Positions 35,296 to 46,799 of a stretch of DNA of 64,000 bases are shown here, piece by piece. The notes under the pieces were generated by a model. The model had not been told where the DNA came from. It searched no databases and worked only from the letters and a program-made list of their open reading frames with translations. Numbering within the stretch: position 1 is the first letter of the stretch; each line of letters opens with the position of its first letter. The DNA is from Trissonchulus latispiculum (lineage: Eukaryota; Nematoda; Enoplea; Enoplida; Ironidae). Made by a program: the position numbers and the translations under genes. The stretch spans positions 1 to 64,000 of the forward strand of contig JASAND010017991.1 in the NCBI GenBank assembly GCA_030248195.1. The letters are read 5' to 3'.

Positions 35296-35796
35296 CTAAA
35301 CAATGTCGTATATACTTTTTAAACCTGTTTCTTAGCAATCATCATGGTATAATTGCAACCTAATTTTGACGACCACTTTAGACATAATGAGCGTTGCCGT
35401 TAGACATAATGAGCGAGTAGGCATATTTGCAGCATATACTTTCCGTCTTGATTCAGCCGTTTGTGCTCAATCTTTGAAACTCAAGGCAGTGATTTTCGCC
35501 CAAATATTAACCAGGACCTAATAAAACTATGAGCCTAAGAACAGTTTCGAATTCTAAGGTGTCATTCTAAGCTTAAATTTGTAATACTGATTTGTAGGCA
35601 CAAGGACAATTTGGAGTTTTGTTAGCCTATAAGACTCAAAAGATTATGCAGAAGTTCGAGCAGACGTAGGTAAAACTCTGCAGCATTATGCAGCAGTAAA
35701 TAAGTTTGTAGTGGTTGCTCAGTATCCAAATACTCTGAACGAACTTCAGTGAAAGATTATGCAGAGATATGGCACAAGGCATCAAAATCTGCAAAC

Positions 35797-35964
35797 CTTG
35801 ACTGTGATAAACGTTGGCGACGTTAAATAGTTGTCAACTACGGCTGCAATGTTAACACAGCAGTATGCTGCAGCCGCAATGGTGATAGTCATCCAAAACC
35901 AACGGCCATAGGCACTAGTTGACGCCGCATAGGCTTTACAACCGCCAACTGTCGTAATCTTCAT
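35797..35964 (-). CDS. DEG/ENaC first membrane segment exon, proposed exon 1 (unit A)
   Basis: The exon is 168 bp, 56 codons, ending phase 0 at AAG|GTTTGC. The start is the ATG at 35,964. Residues 4-9 (TTVGGC) correspond to the T-x-H-G gating motif region with the invariant Gly kept and His replaced by Gly. SAYGRWFWMTITIAAAAYCC then VNIAAVVDNYL is a single hydrophobic span (about residues 22-45), followed by TSPTFITVK as in DEG/ENaC after TM1. The cytoplasmic N-terminus would be only about 20 residues, so an upstream exon may be missing. Confidence 0.65.
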
Positions 35965-37076
35965 GACACTCGCAGATACCAAAAGTTCTTCAGCGTTGCC
36001 AACTATTCCATTTTATTCCTTTGTTCGTTGCCATGGCTAAACAGACACTGCCCATAATCCTTTATTAGAAGAAACTACTTGGACTCAAACTTGCGCGGGG
36101 ATACCTTAAGCAGTTGCTGTGGTAATGACTAGAAAAGAAACTAATTGTCTAAAATGACGACTGCTTCGCTAATCACCATTGTTCATAGGGGCTGATTAGA
36201 GTTCGTAACTATACCATGTCGTTGCCTTGCTTAATAATTTAACAATACATGGTCCGCTGAGGACTTGTGATGTACTTTAGAGAAAAAGAATCGCATGACG
36301 AAGTGTCGCCGTTTGAGCAAGCGTACTACAGAGAATTCACTCACACTTAGAAATGTTCCAGTAGAAACTGCAGGAAGCAGTTTTGTAGATGACTACAAAA
36401 GCTTTTTGTAGAAAATACAGGTTAAGTCTTGTAATTTCTACCGGACATCGTAAGTAGTTTTTACCGAATAGTATACTTTGGTAGAATGGATTACAAGTAA
36501 GACTAGTATTCAATGCAAATGAAATCTGTTGTTTTAACTGGTTTACAAGTCTACACTACAGGTTATTACTCGATACGCTGATAACGCAAACGGTGTATAT
36601 AAACAGTGACCATAATTTTTGAAGATTGAAATTTTTTGACCTTTTCAAATGAAAACACCCCGTGGCTGATTTTTTGTAACGGCCGTTCCCTGCCGAAAAT
36701 GTTTTGGCAGCGGCCCCCCCGCGCACGGCCCCTCTTTTCCATTAAAACAGGTCGCTCCAGTGAAAATTACAGGTTTTGTCTTGTAAAACTACAGGTTTTC
36801 TATCCGCTTGTCGAAAAATTCGAAAAATGTCGAAAAAAATCAGAAGGCAATCATAATCTGATGAAATGACTGATTCAGCACATTAGTGATATGACCGAAG
36901 CCGAGATTGGTACACAGAAGAGCTGAAGAAATTAGCTGAAAAAATGGCATGTTACAATCTGAGGCGACCACGTGCGTCGACGCGTGTTGACGTGCCTCTC
37001 TATGCATTCGCGACTATGAAGGCACCTTTGTTGGTCGTTGTTTATTTGTGCCATATCAATTTAATACTGTATTTAA

Positions 37077-37143
37077 CAAGAGCGCATAATTGCACTTTAT
37101 ATAAGATGACTTTCTTATATATAGTGCAATTATGCACTCTTGG
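37077..37143. mobile_element. 67-bp palindromic mini-MITE
   Basis: CAAGAGCGCATAATTGCAC at the left pairs with GTGCAATTATGCACTCTTG at the right around a short centre. The ends resemble those of the 417-bp MITE (CCAAGAGTACATAAT). In unit B only the right half survives (47,358-47,385), joined to a GC-rich patch. Confidence 0.55.
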
Positions 37144-37779
37144 TATTGATTTTATACTAGAAATAAAAACTAAAAATATGTATATTGTTGTTAGTATCTT
37201 TTATGCATACTTTATTATGATTCACATATATTTTCAAGTTGATAAAGAGTCATGTCACGATGATTACTTATGCTGTTGGCAGTTAAGGTTAGGGGATTTT
37301 TTTTAATTCTTTGACCGTATATCTAGCTAACAAGAAGTATTTTTATTCAGCATATGTTTAAGTCCCTAGCCCATCTGCTGGACTGGATTTCCGAAGTCCA
37401 GAACTAGAGTCCTTCGCTTCGTACTTTTAAATTCTGAAGTAAGCTGGTTGCAATCGTTTCCAAACACAATAGTTAAGTTAGACATATAAAAACGCAAACA
37501 GAAGTAAATAAAAATATTAAGAATTCAACATATTTAGGCTAAAATTTGGTAATCTTGGTAGCATTTATAATTTCTTTCGTCTCAGTCTGTTCTTGGCAAA
37601 CAACAATTTTTGGGTACCGAATAGTCCGTTTGATGGACCTAATCGGAAAAGGTTTTTGCACCACCTGTCAGTTTGAGCTTGTCTCGCGGGGTGTGTGTCT
37701 TTGGCAGGGCTGTATGCCTATTCAAAAACGTGTCACTACAGTTTGGGAACGAATTCAAACTTAAGCTTGGTTCGATTGT

Positions 37780-37852
37780 GCCTGGGTGGCTCAATCGGTA
37801 GAGCGTCGGTCTAGTTAACCGAAGGTTGTGGGTTCGATCCCCACCTCAGGCC
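37780..37852 (+). tRNA. tRNA gene or tRNA-derived SINE head, anticodon AGT by standard numbering (unit A)
   Basis: All four arms fold: acceptor GCCTGGG/CTCAGGC (one G-T), D arm GCTC/GAGC, anticodon stem TCGGT/ACCGA with loop CTAGTTA, T arm GTGGG/CCCAC with loop TTCGATC. Standard numbering gives anticodon AGT (Thr), with an unusual T at position 37; the acceptor and D arm look more like tRNA-Lys. It is followed at once by CCCGAATTTTTCGGG, the same hairpin that follows the unrelated tRNA-like sequence at 5,697. Confidence 0.65.
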
Positions 37853-38304
37853 CGAATTTTTCGGGTCTGTGGTGCTGTAGTGACAACTTTCTTTCTTTCG
37901 TCTATTATCTTGTATCTTTCTCATTAAATCTCGTTATGTCTGAAGAGTAAAGTGTGGCAAATGAGAGAAGCTCCTCCCACTATGATTATGTTACTAGCCT
38001 AGGGGGATATCAGGTAACCCTTTGCCTAGGCCAGAGAATAATATGCTTTTATCAGATAAATTACAGCAGTCGGTAGATTAACCTGCTCTGCTAAATAGAG
38101 TTTGATGGAATGTCCTAACAGCCCAATCAGTAGCGTTTTTTGAAATCAACTTTTGATTAGCAGAAATATGTATGGTTAGTTTCAAGGTAGACGAATACTA
38201 ATTTCTACCTAATTAGTGGTAATGTGGTAATGGATTAATGATTGTGTGGTAATGGAAGCAGGCATGGGAAAGATTGATAAGCCTGATATGGGAGTTCAGC
38301 TTAT

Positions 38305-38378
38305 GACCCTGTGATATAGTGGGTTAACATGTCTGACTTCGAAACAGAAGCGCCATGGTTCGAGCCCCGGCTGGGCCC
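38305..38378 (+). tRNA. tRNA-Arg(TCG)-like pseudogene (unit A)
   Basis: Acceptor-like ends GACCCTG/CTGGGCC, anticodon region TCTGACTTCGAAACAGA (TCG in the loop, one mismatch in the stem) and B-box GGTTCGAGCCC. The D arm is degenerate. It shares about 45 bp of 5' flank and TTCTTTACTTTCAA 3' flank with the next tRNA-like sequence. Confidence 0.45.
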
Positions 38379-38510
38379 ATTCTTTACTTTCAACACTGAT
38401 TGAAAAGCTGAAATGGACTCCAAATCTAGTTTCGCTGATTCTTTATGCTATGCTCTAAGGGAAGCAGGCATAGGAAAGATTGATAAGCCTGATATGGGAG
38501 TTCTACTGAT

Positions 38511-38581
38511 GGCCCTGTGGTGTAGCGGTAGCATGTCTGTTTCCGGGTCAGAAGGGCCGTGGTTCGATCTCGGCTGGGCCT
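38511..38581 (+). tRNA. tRNA-Arg(CCG)-like pseudogene (unit A)
   Basis: GGCCCTG/CTGGGCC acceptor with one mismatch, anticodon stem TCTGT/TCAGA with one mismatch around TTCCGGG (CCG), B-box GGTTCGATC. T-stem pairing is poor. It is a tandem partner of 38,305-38,378, including flanks. Confidence 0.45.
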
Positions 38582-39030
38582 ATTCTTTACTTTCAATGGT
38601 GAGTGAAATGCTGATCCTCCCTCTTCCCTTCTCTCTCGCAGGTCCTGGTTTCGTGGGTACAAGGATGCCTGACGCCTCCAGTCTTGGGTTGTCCTCGGTT
38701 TCCTCTTAGTCATGATATAAGCGCTACAATAATTCAGTGCTAGAGTCCACTTTCACATTCAAGCATATAATACTCACGTAACCCAAAACTATCTGTATTC
38801 AGTAATCTGCCTGCTACCAGTTAAATACTTTCTCCATCTTTTAACGATGCTTGCCCACAAGTATAGTAGAAAAGGACAAATGTTTATAACAATACAGTAT
38901 ACATACATGAAAGATGTGTCTTTTTCATCCATGAAGAAGGAAAGTTTACATGGTGTAGGATATTACCAAGAGTACATAATAGATAAGAGTAAAAAAGCTT
39001 ACGCTAGCATGTACAAATCATGTAAGGTAT

Positions 39031-39534
39031 GCTCGGTTATTAACTCGGGACCCCTCGTAACTTCCGGGGGGGGATCCCCACTTTGCACTAAATACACACG
39101 CTTTCATATGTCTGCTCGCTGATTGTCCCATTAGCCTAAGGCTTATTTATGGTAGGTAATTTATTAGTTATATTAATTAATTAATTATAACTTTAATTAG
39201 CTTAATGCGATTTAAAAACTAATTCGACAACGTTGTAGTATTTTTTCTGCTCTTTTCAATGATATAAAAATTGTTGCAGATTACATTCTTTTGAATTTTT
39301 GTATTATGCAACAATTTTTATATCATTGAAAAGAGCAGAAAAATACTACAACGTTGTCGAGTTAGTTTTTAAATCGCATTAAGCTAATTAAAGTCATAAT
39401 TAATTAATTAAAATAACTAATAAATTACCTGCCATAAGCCTTAGGCTAATGGGCCAATCAGCGAGCAGAGCAATTTAGTGCAAAGTGGGGACCCCCCGGA
39501 AGTTACGGGGGGGTCCCGAGTTAATGAACCGAGC
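39031..39534. mobile_element. MITE with about 230-bp near-perfect inverted arms (unit A only)
   Basis: Starts GCTCGGTTATTAACTCGGGA and ends with its near reverse complement (TCCCGAGTTAATGAACCGAGC). The arms meet around a loop of about 30 bp at 39,283-39,312. Absent from unit B. Immediately upstream, 38,966-39,030 begins with CCAAGAGTACATAAT, a broken end of the other MITE family. Confidence 0.65.
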
Positions 39535-40492
39535 AGAAATGCTCTACTCCGGTAGGCACACACCTTACAAAACTGAGTGTTTACTGTAAAATACTCTACT
39601 CAGGTAGGCTCACACCTTACTAAATTGAAGGTTTACTGTAAAATGCTCTACTCCGAGGGTGCACACCTTACAAATATATAGTGATTTCTTGTCGTAGTAG
39701 TACTTTTTGTTTAAGTATGTATTGAACTCTTGGCAGTTGGCACAAATACTTTCTTATATATATGAACAATTAATGATGTCATTAGGTATTATGTAATTAC
39801 ATATGCAATAGCGTCCAAATAAACTCAATTGCATACTGTTACAAATTAATTAATCACCGCAACATGACAAACAGGTGCAAGATGTAGGTGTCGGGACTAA
39901 ATACACAAGATAAAGAAAAGAAAGTTGTACACCACCAGGCACCCGAAAAATTCGGGATCATGGCAATAATCGAAGCCGCGTCTTCTGATTTAAAAAATTT
40001 AAACACAACTCCATTGAAAATGTAACTTCCGCCTTTGTTTCGTCAATTTTAGGAGACATCCGGGGTCCACTTTTGGGACGATTTTTTCTACTTTCTCCGA
40101 TCTCGCTGATTTTTACATGTTTTATTGTCCAAACGGTATATTTTAAAGAAATGAATTAAACTAATAAATAAATTAATTGAAGAAATTAATTAAATAATTT
40201 TATTTAATATTTAATTATGTATAAATTAAATAATACTTAATGACTACTTATACAAAAGTAGCTCCTACAGTTTAGTATACATACATATTAAAGACTACAA
40301 GAAATCACTATTTGTAAGGTGTGCGCCTCCCGGAGTAGATCGTTTTACAGTAAACCATCAATTTAGTAAGGTGTGCGCCTACCGGAGTAGGGCGTCTTAC
40401 AGTAAACCCTCAGTTTTGTGAGGGTTGCGCTTACCGAAGTAGAGCATTTCTGTCAACTGCGAAAAATTGTAAGGTGTGCGCCTAACGGAGTA
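39535..40492. mobile_element. Foldback element with CTCCGGTAGGCGCACACC repeats, interrupted (unit A)
   Basis: The left half carries three units of the type CTACTCCGGTAGGC[A/G]CACACC separated by GTTTACTGTAAAAT. The right half (40,310-40,492) carries the inverted set. In the loop about 520 bp are inserted (39,769-40,290), including a 5'-truncated tRNA-like SINE fragment. The compact uninterrupted form is 49,317-49,796. Confidence 0.6.
39923..39990 (-). mobile_element. Truncated tRNA-derived SINE fragment
   Basis: On the minus strand it reads CAGAAGACGCGGCTTCGA, a decayed T-arm region of the 5,697-type tRNA-like sequence, then CCCGAATTTTTCGGGTGCCT and a T/C-rich tail. It is a third genomic context for the same head-hairpin-tail order. 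Confidence 0.5.
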
Positions 40493-40833
40493 TGTTGTTG
40501 TTGTTGTTCTTTCCAGGCTCTCGTCAGCTGAAAAGCTATATGAGGGAACTTCGGCATCCAGTAGTCCAGCACACGTCTTCGGCAAGGTAGGTCCACACAT
40601 CGGATTATCCGTTAGGAAAAGATGTGGGGGATTGGACCACACCGCTCGGTAGCATAATTTAAGGACTCCAGATGCTTCAGTGTTGATCCGACACGGCTAT
40701 ACACCGTGCCCCTGGGAGGTTGGAACCCATTTGCGCCGTTGACCAGACGAATGCCAGGGGACACCTGTGGGGATCTCCATGTGATGGGGTCCATGTCCAT
40801 CGGATTTCCCACTGAGGTGGTTCCAAAGCCCCC
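40493..40833 (-). mobile_element. LINE-like or SINE-like retroposed insert with (CAA)n tail
   Basis: The 341-bp insert is flanked by an 11-bp direct repeat CTAACGGAGTA (40,482-40,492 and 40,834-40,844). Minus-strand reading ends in CAACAACAACAACA. A long duplication and simple-repeat tail are typical of target-primed reverse transcription. The open minus frame through it has no recognised domain. Absent from unit B. Confidence 0.65.
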
Positions 40834-41569
40834 CTAACGGAGTACCCACTTTTATTCTATTCAAATTATAAAATAATATTTGATTTCGGAAACCTATTCG
40901 AATTTGTAGCCGAAATGATAAACCTAATTTCTTTTTGCGACTAGCTACGGCGCTAGCTTGATGGGTTTAAAAGTAACTGCGAATGTGTTTTTTAGACAGA
41001 CTGTGGTCGTGTAATGTTGGCGTGGAGTTGTTTTGGGTCTCTCTCTCTGTCGTGTGACTCTGTTAATAGGAAACCGGGTTTTGAAAGGTATTGTGGGGGT
41101 TCTATGAAGATTGCTGTACAACTGGGGGTGCACATTTCTTAAGTTGAGGGTTTAAGCTCTATTGGTGTTTTATGATTGTTTGTCATATCTTAGTAGTCTC
41201 TGGTAGTTTTGTCAAGTTCTGAGATTCTGTAGAAGTTTGAAGTTTGATGTTAAAGGTTTATCTTGTTGTTCGCGAAATAAAGTCAGCAGGTGGTGTCAGT
41301 TTTCATAGTGAGTTAGGGTCTTTCTTTATCTAATCCAACTGTGCAAATCTAGGTCCCTGATCTATGGTTGAATACCTTGTTGCTAAACCTAGGCATCACA
41401 CAACGAGCACCAACCTGCAATCGTTTACTGGGCATAGTATAACATTTTATTATCAGACGCAAAGTAAATCGTACAATGGCTTATTTAGCGGGAACTTGGA
41501 TATGAAATGCAGCGACTGTGTTCTATTTAGGGCCTCTTTACATGTTCCCGTTCCTTTCGATTGATTAAC

Positions 41570-42405
41570 TTAAGGTGGTGATTCCTTTTGGAGACATCAA
41601 CTTTGAACCATTATTACTCATTCATTCGTTGGAGTTAAGAAGCCATTTTTATATCAAAATGCAGGTTAACATTTGCTCTTTCTAATGAATACAACGAAAC
41701 TAACTTTAGTTATCGGAAATTGTTTTACTGTATTTTCGAAGTAATTTAATATTCTAGATTTTTTGCAGACTAAAGTAAATTTTTTTTCGTGAGGCATCGG
41801 CCCTATCATTCGATTCCACTGTCAAATACCTGGGGACCCTTTTTTAATTATTATGAAACCGCTCTTCGTTATAAAGAAATTAGCTAAAATGTAGGCGCAA
41901 CCTGGATTTTGCCTACTTTTCCCTACTTTGGCAAGCGACCACTTTAGCTAGAAAGCAGCAATCGGGGCAACTAAAAAAGGGTCCCTGGGTATTTTTGTGT
42001 AAAACACGTCTAGTAAGTGGCACCACTCTAGCTTGCATAGTAAATGCTCCACAATCGCTGGAAAAAATTTGGTCATGTTTTTGCAAAACCCACATTTTTT
42101 ATGATAGCAGCGTACGGGATAGCATTTAGAAGATTACAATGCCACGAATAATCGGCCTCGACGAGACCTTCAAATTGACACCCTTAGTTTAATTTTACTG
42201 CTTGCGTAGCTGAAGAAATGGAGGATTATTTGATTTCTGCAAAGATGACAAGTTTTCAACCCCGAAATAAGAAAATCAGCTAATCTCACAATAGAGAAAA
42301 GCTAGAAAGATGCGTCAAAAAGCAAAAATGTAGAGCACAGCAAGATGTTTCGAATGAATATAATCATAGCTGTGCAGCAACTGTCTAACTGTCAAAATTC
42401 GAAGG
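41570..42405. mobile_element. TTAA-type element, 3' truncated, at the junction of the tandem units
   Basis: Starts TTAAGGTGGTGATTCCTTTT like the terminus of the 1-988 element and follows it (inverted) to about left position 160, then stops at the unit B start. The second terminal repeat is missing. The equivalent place at the end of unit B (50,553-50,556) is an uninterrupted TTAA. Confidence 0.75.
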
Positions 42406-43031
42406 AGAAAAAAGGACAAACGGGTACCGTCGTTGTTCTTGGATCATTGGCTTTTAAGTTTAAATGCGCAGAATCTTTTCCAGTGAAATAAAACAATATT
42501 GTCCTGTCAATTTATTTGAGTCATTTAAATTTATGTTTCAAAGTGTCTTGGCGTGGTGCAGAAATGTCGTCTTGTTTTGGCGAATAAACTGTTCGCCTAA
42601 AAAAATGCTAAAGGAGGACGAATTATAGTTGATAGCCTTTTAATTGCATATCTGATTACACAACTTTTCCAGACGATGTTGGGTATTACTGCATTTGTAA
42701 AACCAAGAGTACATAATCTATAAGAGTGTGACAGCTGGCAGGCTCTCTGTTGTCTTTTCACTCTGGTTGGCTGACCCTCCACAAATGCGTATACCATCAC
42801 TTCAAATATATTTGCCCCACCATCCTTGGGCAGTACAGATGGAAGCACACACAGTTTAGACGCACACAGGTATTGTGTTTTGGAGCTTACACTTAAAGTG
42901 AGCGAGTGAGCATACATAAACGTGTATTGAGTATACACATTTGGGGGACAGGACGCTAAATACGCTCTTATAGGCAGCTGAATCTTGGTGAAACTGAAAA
43001 GTTTCGTTACTTCAGCCACCAAAATTCTTAC

Positions 43032-43224
43032 GGTGCTATCAGATTATAGAAATGATTGACAGCCGTGATTTTCTCCGCACTAGAGTTATACAACGGCAGA
43101 TGTCCCCCTTCGTCTTTGCATGTCTGTTCAGCATCCTGCTGTGTTGCTGCCGGAAATAGAGTGTCAGAGAAATCCAAGTCATAGAAACAATCCAAGTCAT
43201 AGGCAGAATAGCCGGCCGGGCAAC
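43032..43224 (-). CDS. C-type-lectin N-terminal half exon, proposed exon 4 (unit B)
   Basis: 193 bp, the same splice sites as 34,219-34,396, plus an in-frame 15-bp tandem duplication that turns DLDCFSDTLF into DLDCFYDLDFSDTLF. The CPAGY and TCKDEGGHL motifs are unchanged. The frame stays open, so the length change is tolerated in silico. Confidence 0.6.
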
Positions 43225-43442
43225 CTATGACAAAACGGCTAAGCAAACAGTAAGAGACCTGCTGTGCTGTAAACTCAGCAACTGCAAAAAAATCCGTTCA
43301 TATCGCATCGAATTTCAATCCGCGATTTAATGAAAACGTCTTTTAAATCCATTCAATTTAATATAATTTAATTTAAGTTACGTTCCAGTTAATCATTTAA
43401 TTTTTTTTGAAAAGGCTGCATGTATTTATTTTAGATCAGTAC

Positions 43443-43557
43443 TTTGTCTCTTGACCCGCTTTCTTTCTCCCGTCGGCTTTCCCGTTGTACTAGCCTTGGC
43501 TGCTGTTACAGAATTCTTGCTATCTTGTGATGCCGTCAGTATATCATAGGCCTTAAT
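43443..43557 (-). CDS. Linker exon with furin-like site, proposed exon 3 (unit B)
   Basis: 115 bp, phases 0 and 1, same borders as in unit A. GERKRVKRQ is retained; nearby residues change (VIASKAS to VTAAKAS). Confidence 0.5.
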
Positions 43558-44021
43558 CTATAATTGTACTAAACGAATTAGTATCACGCAAAATTTACTA
43601 CGGTAGTACGGCAAATTAATCGTCCACATAACACATTCATGGCAAGATCATTTCGTTTTCGCAGGTCTTGCCTCCAGCACTAAGTAGCAACTAAACTTGT
43701 GGTAATCCTCATTACAACAGCACCCTTTCAGAACTAATTATACGCAAACAGTACTTAAAACATCTACAGTATCCTCTGAGTGCGTAGTTCTGTGTACCAA
43801 GCTTGTTCATTTTCATATTTTAACCGAAGTTCACGTTCAATATTCAACCGAGCATAAATAAAATGACTACACTTTACGAGTTACATGGTCACCCTTTTCG
43901 CAAACATTTTCATTATTTTATTATGATTTAAATGCAATTGTATTGTCTATTGTCGTATAGGGTAACCAGAATGGATAACAATTTTCAAGTACATATTTTC
44001 GCTTACAGTTGATTCACTTAC

Positions 44022-44123
44022 CAAAACAGCAAAATCTTCCAGTTTCTCAAGGGCTTGCCTTCTGTAAGGGTTGTTGTTACAAACGGCAATATCTGGCCAC
44101 TGCAGTGAGTCTTTGTAAACTTT
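44022..44123 (-). CDS. DEG/ENaC first extracellular strand exon, proposed exon 2 (unit B)
   Basis: 34 codons with WPDIAVCNNNPYRR unchanged and one V-to-L change just before. The acceptor region has an AAAG expansion (TTTAAAGAAAG), which keeps AG directly before the exon but weakens the pyrimidine tract. Confidence 0.65.
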
Positions 44124-44630
44124 CTTTCTTTAAACAATGTCCTACTTTTTAAACCCGTTTCTTAGCAATCATCATGGTAATTTTGCAACCTAATTTTGAC
44201 GACCACTTTAGACATAATGAGCGTTGCCGTTAGACATAATGAGCGAGTAGGCATAGTTGCAGCATATACTTTCCTTCTTGATTCAGCCGTTTGTGCCCAG
44301 TCTTTGAAACTCAAGGCAGTGATTTTCGCCCAAATATTAACCTGGACCTAATAAAAGCTATGAGCCTAAGAACAGTTTCGAATTCTAAGGTGTCATTCTA
44401 AGCTTAAATTTGTAATACTGATTTGTAGGCACAAGGACAATTTGGAGTTTTGTTAGCCTGCAAGCCTCAAAAGATTATGCAGAAGTTTAAGCAGGCATAG
44501 GTAAAATGCTGCAATAGTATGCAGCAATAAGTTTGTAGTGGTTGCTCAGTATCCAAATACTCTGAACGAACTTCAGTGAAAGACTATGTAGAGATATGGC
44601 ACATGGAGCAAGATATGAAAATGTGCAAAC

Positions 44631-44798
44631 CTTGACTGTAATAAACGTTGGCGACGTTAAATAGTTGTCAACTACGGCTGCAATGTTAACACAACAGTAT
44701 ACTGCAGCCGCAATAGTGATAGTCATCCAAAACCAACGACCATAGGCACTAGTTGACGCCGCATAGGCTTTACAACCCCCAACTGTCGAAATCTTCAT
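44631..44798 (-). CDS. DEG/ENaC first membrane segment exon, proposed exon 1 (unit B)
   Basis: 56 codons; start ATG at 44,798. It differs from unit A by ITT to IST and AAAAY to AAAVY, conservative changes in the motif region and helix. The frame upstream of the ATG also stays open. Confidence 0.6.
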
Positions 44799-46799
44799 GA
44801 CACTCGCAGATACCAAAAGTTCGTCAGCGTTGCCAACTATTCCATTTTATTCCTTTGTTCGTTGCCATGGCTAAACAGACACTGCCCTAGTCCTTTATTA
44901 GAAGAAACTACTTGGACTCAAACTTGCGCGGAGATACCTTAAGCAGTTGCTGTGGTAGTGACTAGAAAAGAAACTAATTGTCTAAAATGACGACTGCTTC
45001 GCTAATCACAATTGTTCATAGGTGCTGATAAGAGTTGGTAACTCTACCATGTCGTTGCCTTGCTTAATAATTTAACAATAGGCATGGTCCGCTGAGGACT
45101 TGTGATGTACTTTAGAGAAAAAGAATCGCATGACGAAGTGTCGCAGTTTGAGCAAGCGTACTACAGAGAATTTACTCACACTTAGAAATGTTCCAGTCGA
45201 AACTACAGGAATCAGTTTTGTAGATGATAGATGAGTACAAAAGCTTTTTGTAGAAAATACAGGTTAAGTCTTGTAATTTCTACCGGACATCGTAAGTAGT
45301 TTTTACCGAATAGTATACTTTGGTAGAATGGATTACAAGTTAGACTAGTATTCAATGCAAATGAAATCTGTTGTTCTAACTGGTTTACAAGTCTACACTA
45401 CAGGTTATTACTCGATACGCTGATAACGCAAACGGTGTATATAAACAGTGACCATAATTTTTGAAGATTGAAATTTTTTGGCCTTTTCAAATGAAAACAC
45501 CCCGTGGCTGATTTTTTGTAACGACCGTTCCCTGCTTTTTGCTTTCCCAGCCTTTTCCAGCCTTTTGCTTACCCCTTTGCAAGAGTATTGGCAATATACC
45601 TCATACTGGCAGTCTTTATGCTTCATTCGGATCCTATGTTTAGTACATTGTGAGTCATTTCTCTATTCAGAAGTCCTATCTTCAGCAGTTCAGCACAGCT
45701 TAGGCAAGGTTTTTGTGCTCAAATTATGTAAATTAGGTTTATACAATATTTAAGCAGCAGAACTGATAGCCTACACGCAGTCTTTGCCTGTCAGCAATCT
45801 AAGCGGTTGCGGAATTTTGAGCACCAGTGTTGCTTAGGAGCTACACATAGGTGCATTAGGGAATTAAGTAGTTAGCGTTTGACAGGCGAATCATGAAATT
45901 ACAATAAATGTTTGGCTTTTCCAAAATTTGGAATGAAGTAGGAAGAACGTAGGTCGTATTGCTGAACCAAATACTGTAATTGTGCTACTTTGTTATTTTG
46001 TATGCTAAGGGAAGGGAAGACTAGCGCCTGCTAAGAAATCAGAAACCTTTACTTAGGTATTTCAAAAATAATTTCAGTTCAATATCAAAAGAAATAACTA
46101 GTGACAAGTCAATCATTTCGCGATCGTTTCGCGCAAAATAATCTAAAATTGGTTTTCTAATTTTAATTTGTCAATAGTTCAAAATAAGTTTGCAGTATAC
46201 GCTTTGATTTCTTTACAATACAACATTATCTTGCGACATTAACTCCTATTGGACTAGTGAAACTAACGAAATATCAACAAACTGAATTGAGATTAGTTTT
46301 CTAAATAGATCAGAGACGAACTTTAACTTTCCTACCTATCCTTTTCTAAGCAAACCTTGCTGAAATGAAAACAAAAAGCTTCTGGTTCGATCAAAAAACT
46401 GGAATATCTCTAAGTCTAAATCTAATATAGTATATATTATTATATTTTATTTTAATTAATTTATTTAGCAATAATAGTAATTTATTTAAATATCTAATTA
46501 TACATTCAAAATAACTAACAGAAAATAGGGAACGTGAAGCATTGTAAAACAGAAAGTTTTTATATTTCGAAAGTTTACAGGAATTACTGAATTATTATTA
46601 ATTTTAATTAATTAGATAATTACAAAATGATGCGGGATTTTGCGGAATAGGATTTATCAAATTTGCGGGACTACGAGATCCCGCGGGACGGAACAAGCAA
46701 ATTTAGTTCGGGGCCGGAGGGGTGGGCGTCCCGCGTCCATCTGTGGCTGGCACAACGTGGAATTGTGTGCTGTGCTAGATATACTAGTGATGTTTCAGC

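Larger units (their letters stand above)
33592..41569 (+). repeat. Unit A of a direct tandem segmental duplication
   Basis: Begins at AGAAAAAAGGACAAACGGG, which is repeated at 42,406. The two units are colinear and highly similar from here to the final CGATTGAT[T]AAC. Unit A alone has a MITE at 39,031-39,534, a roughly 520-bp insert inside the foldback element and the LINE-like insert 40,493-40,833. It lacks the 1.8-kb block present in unit B. Confidence 0.85.
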
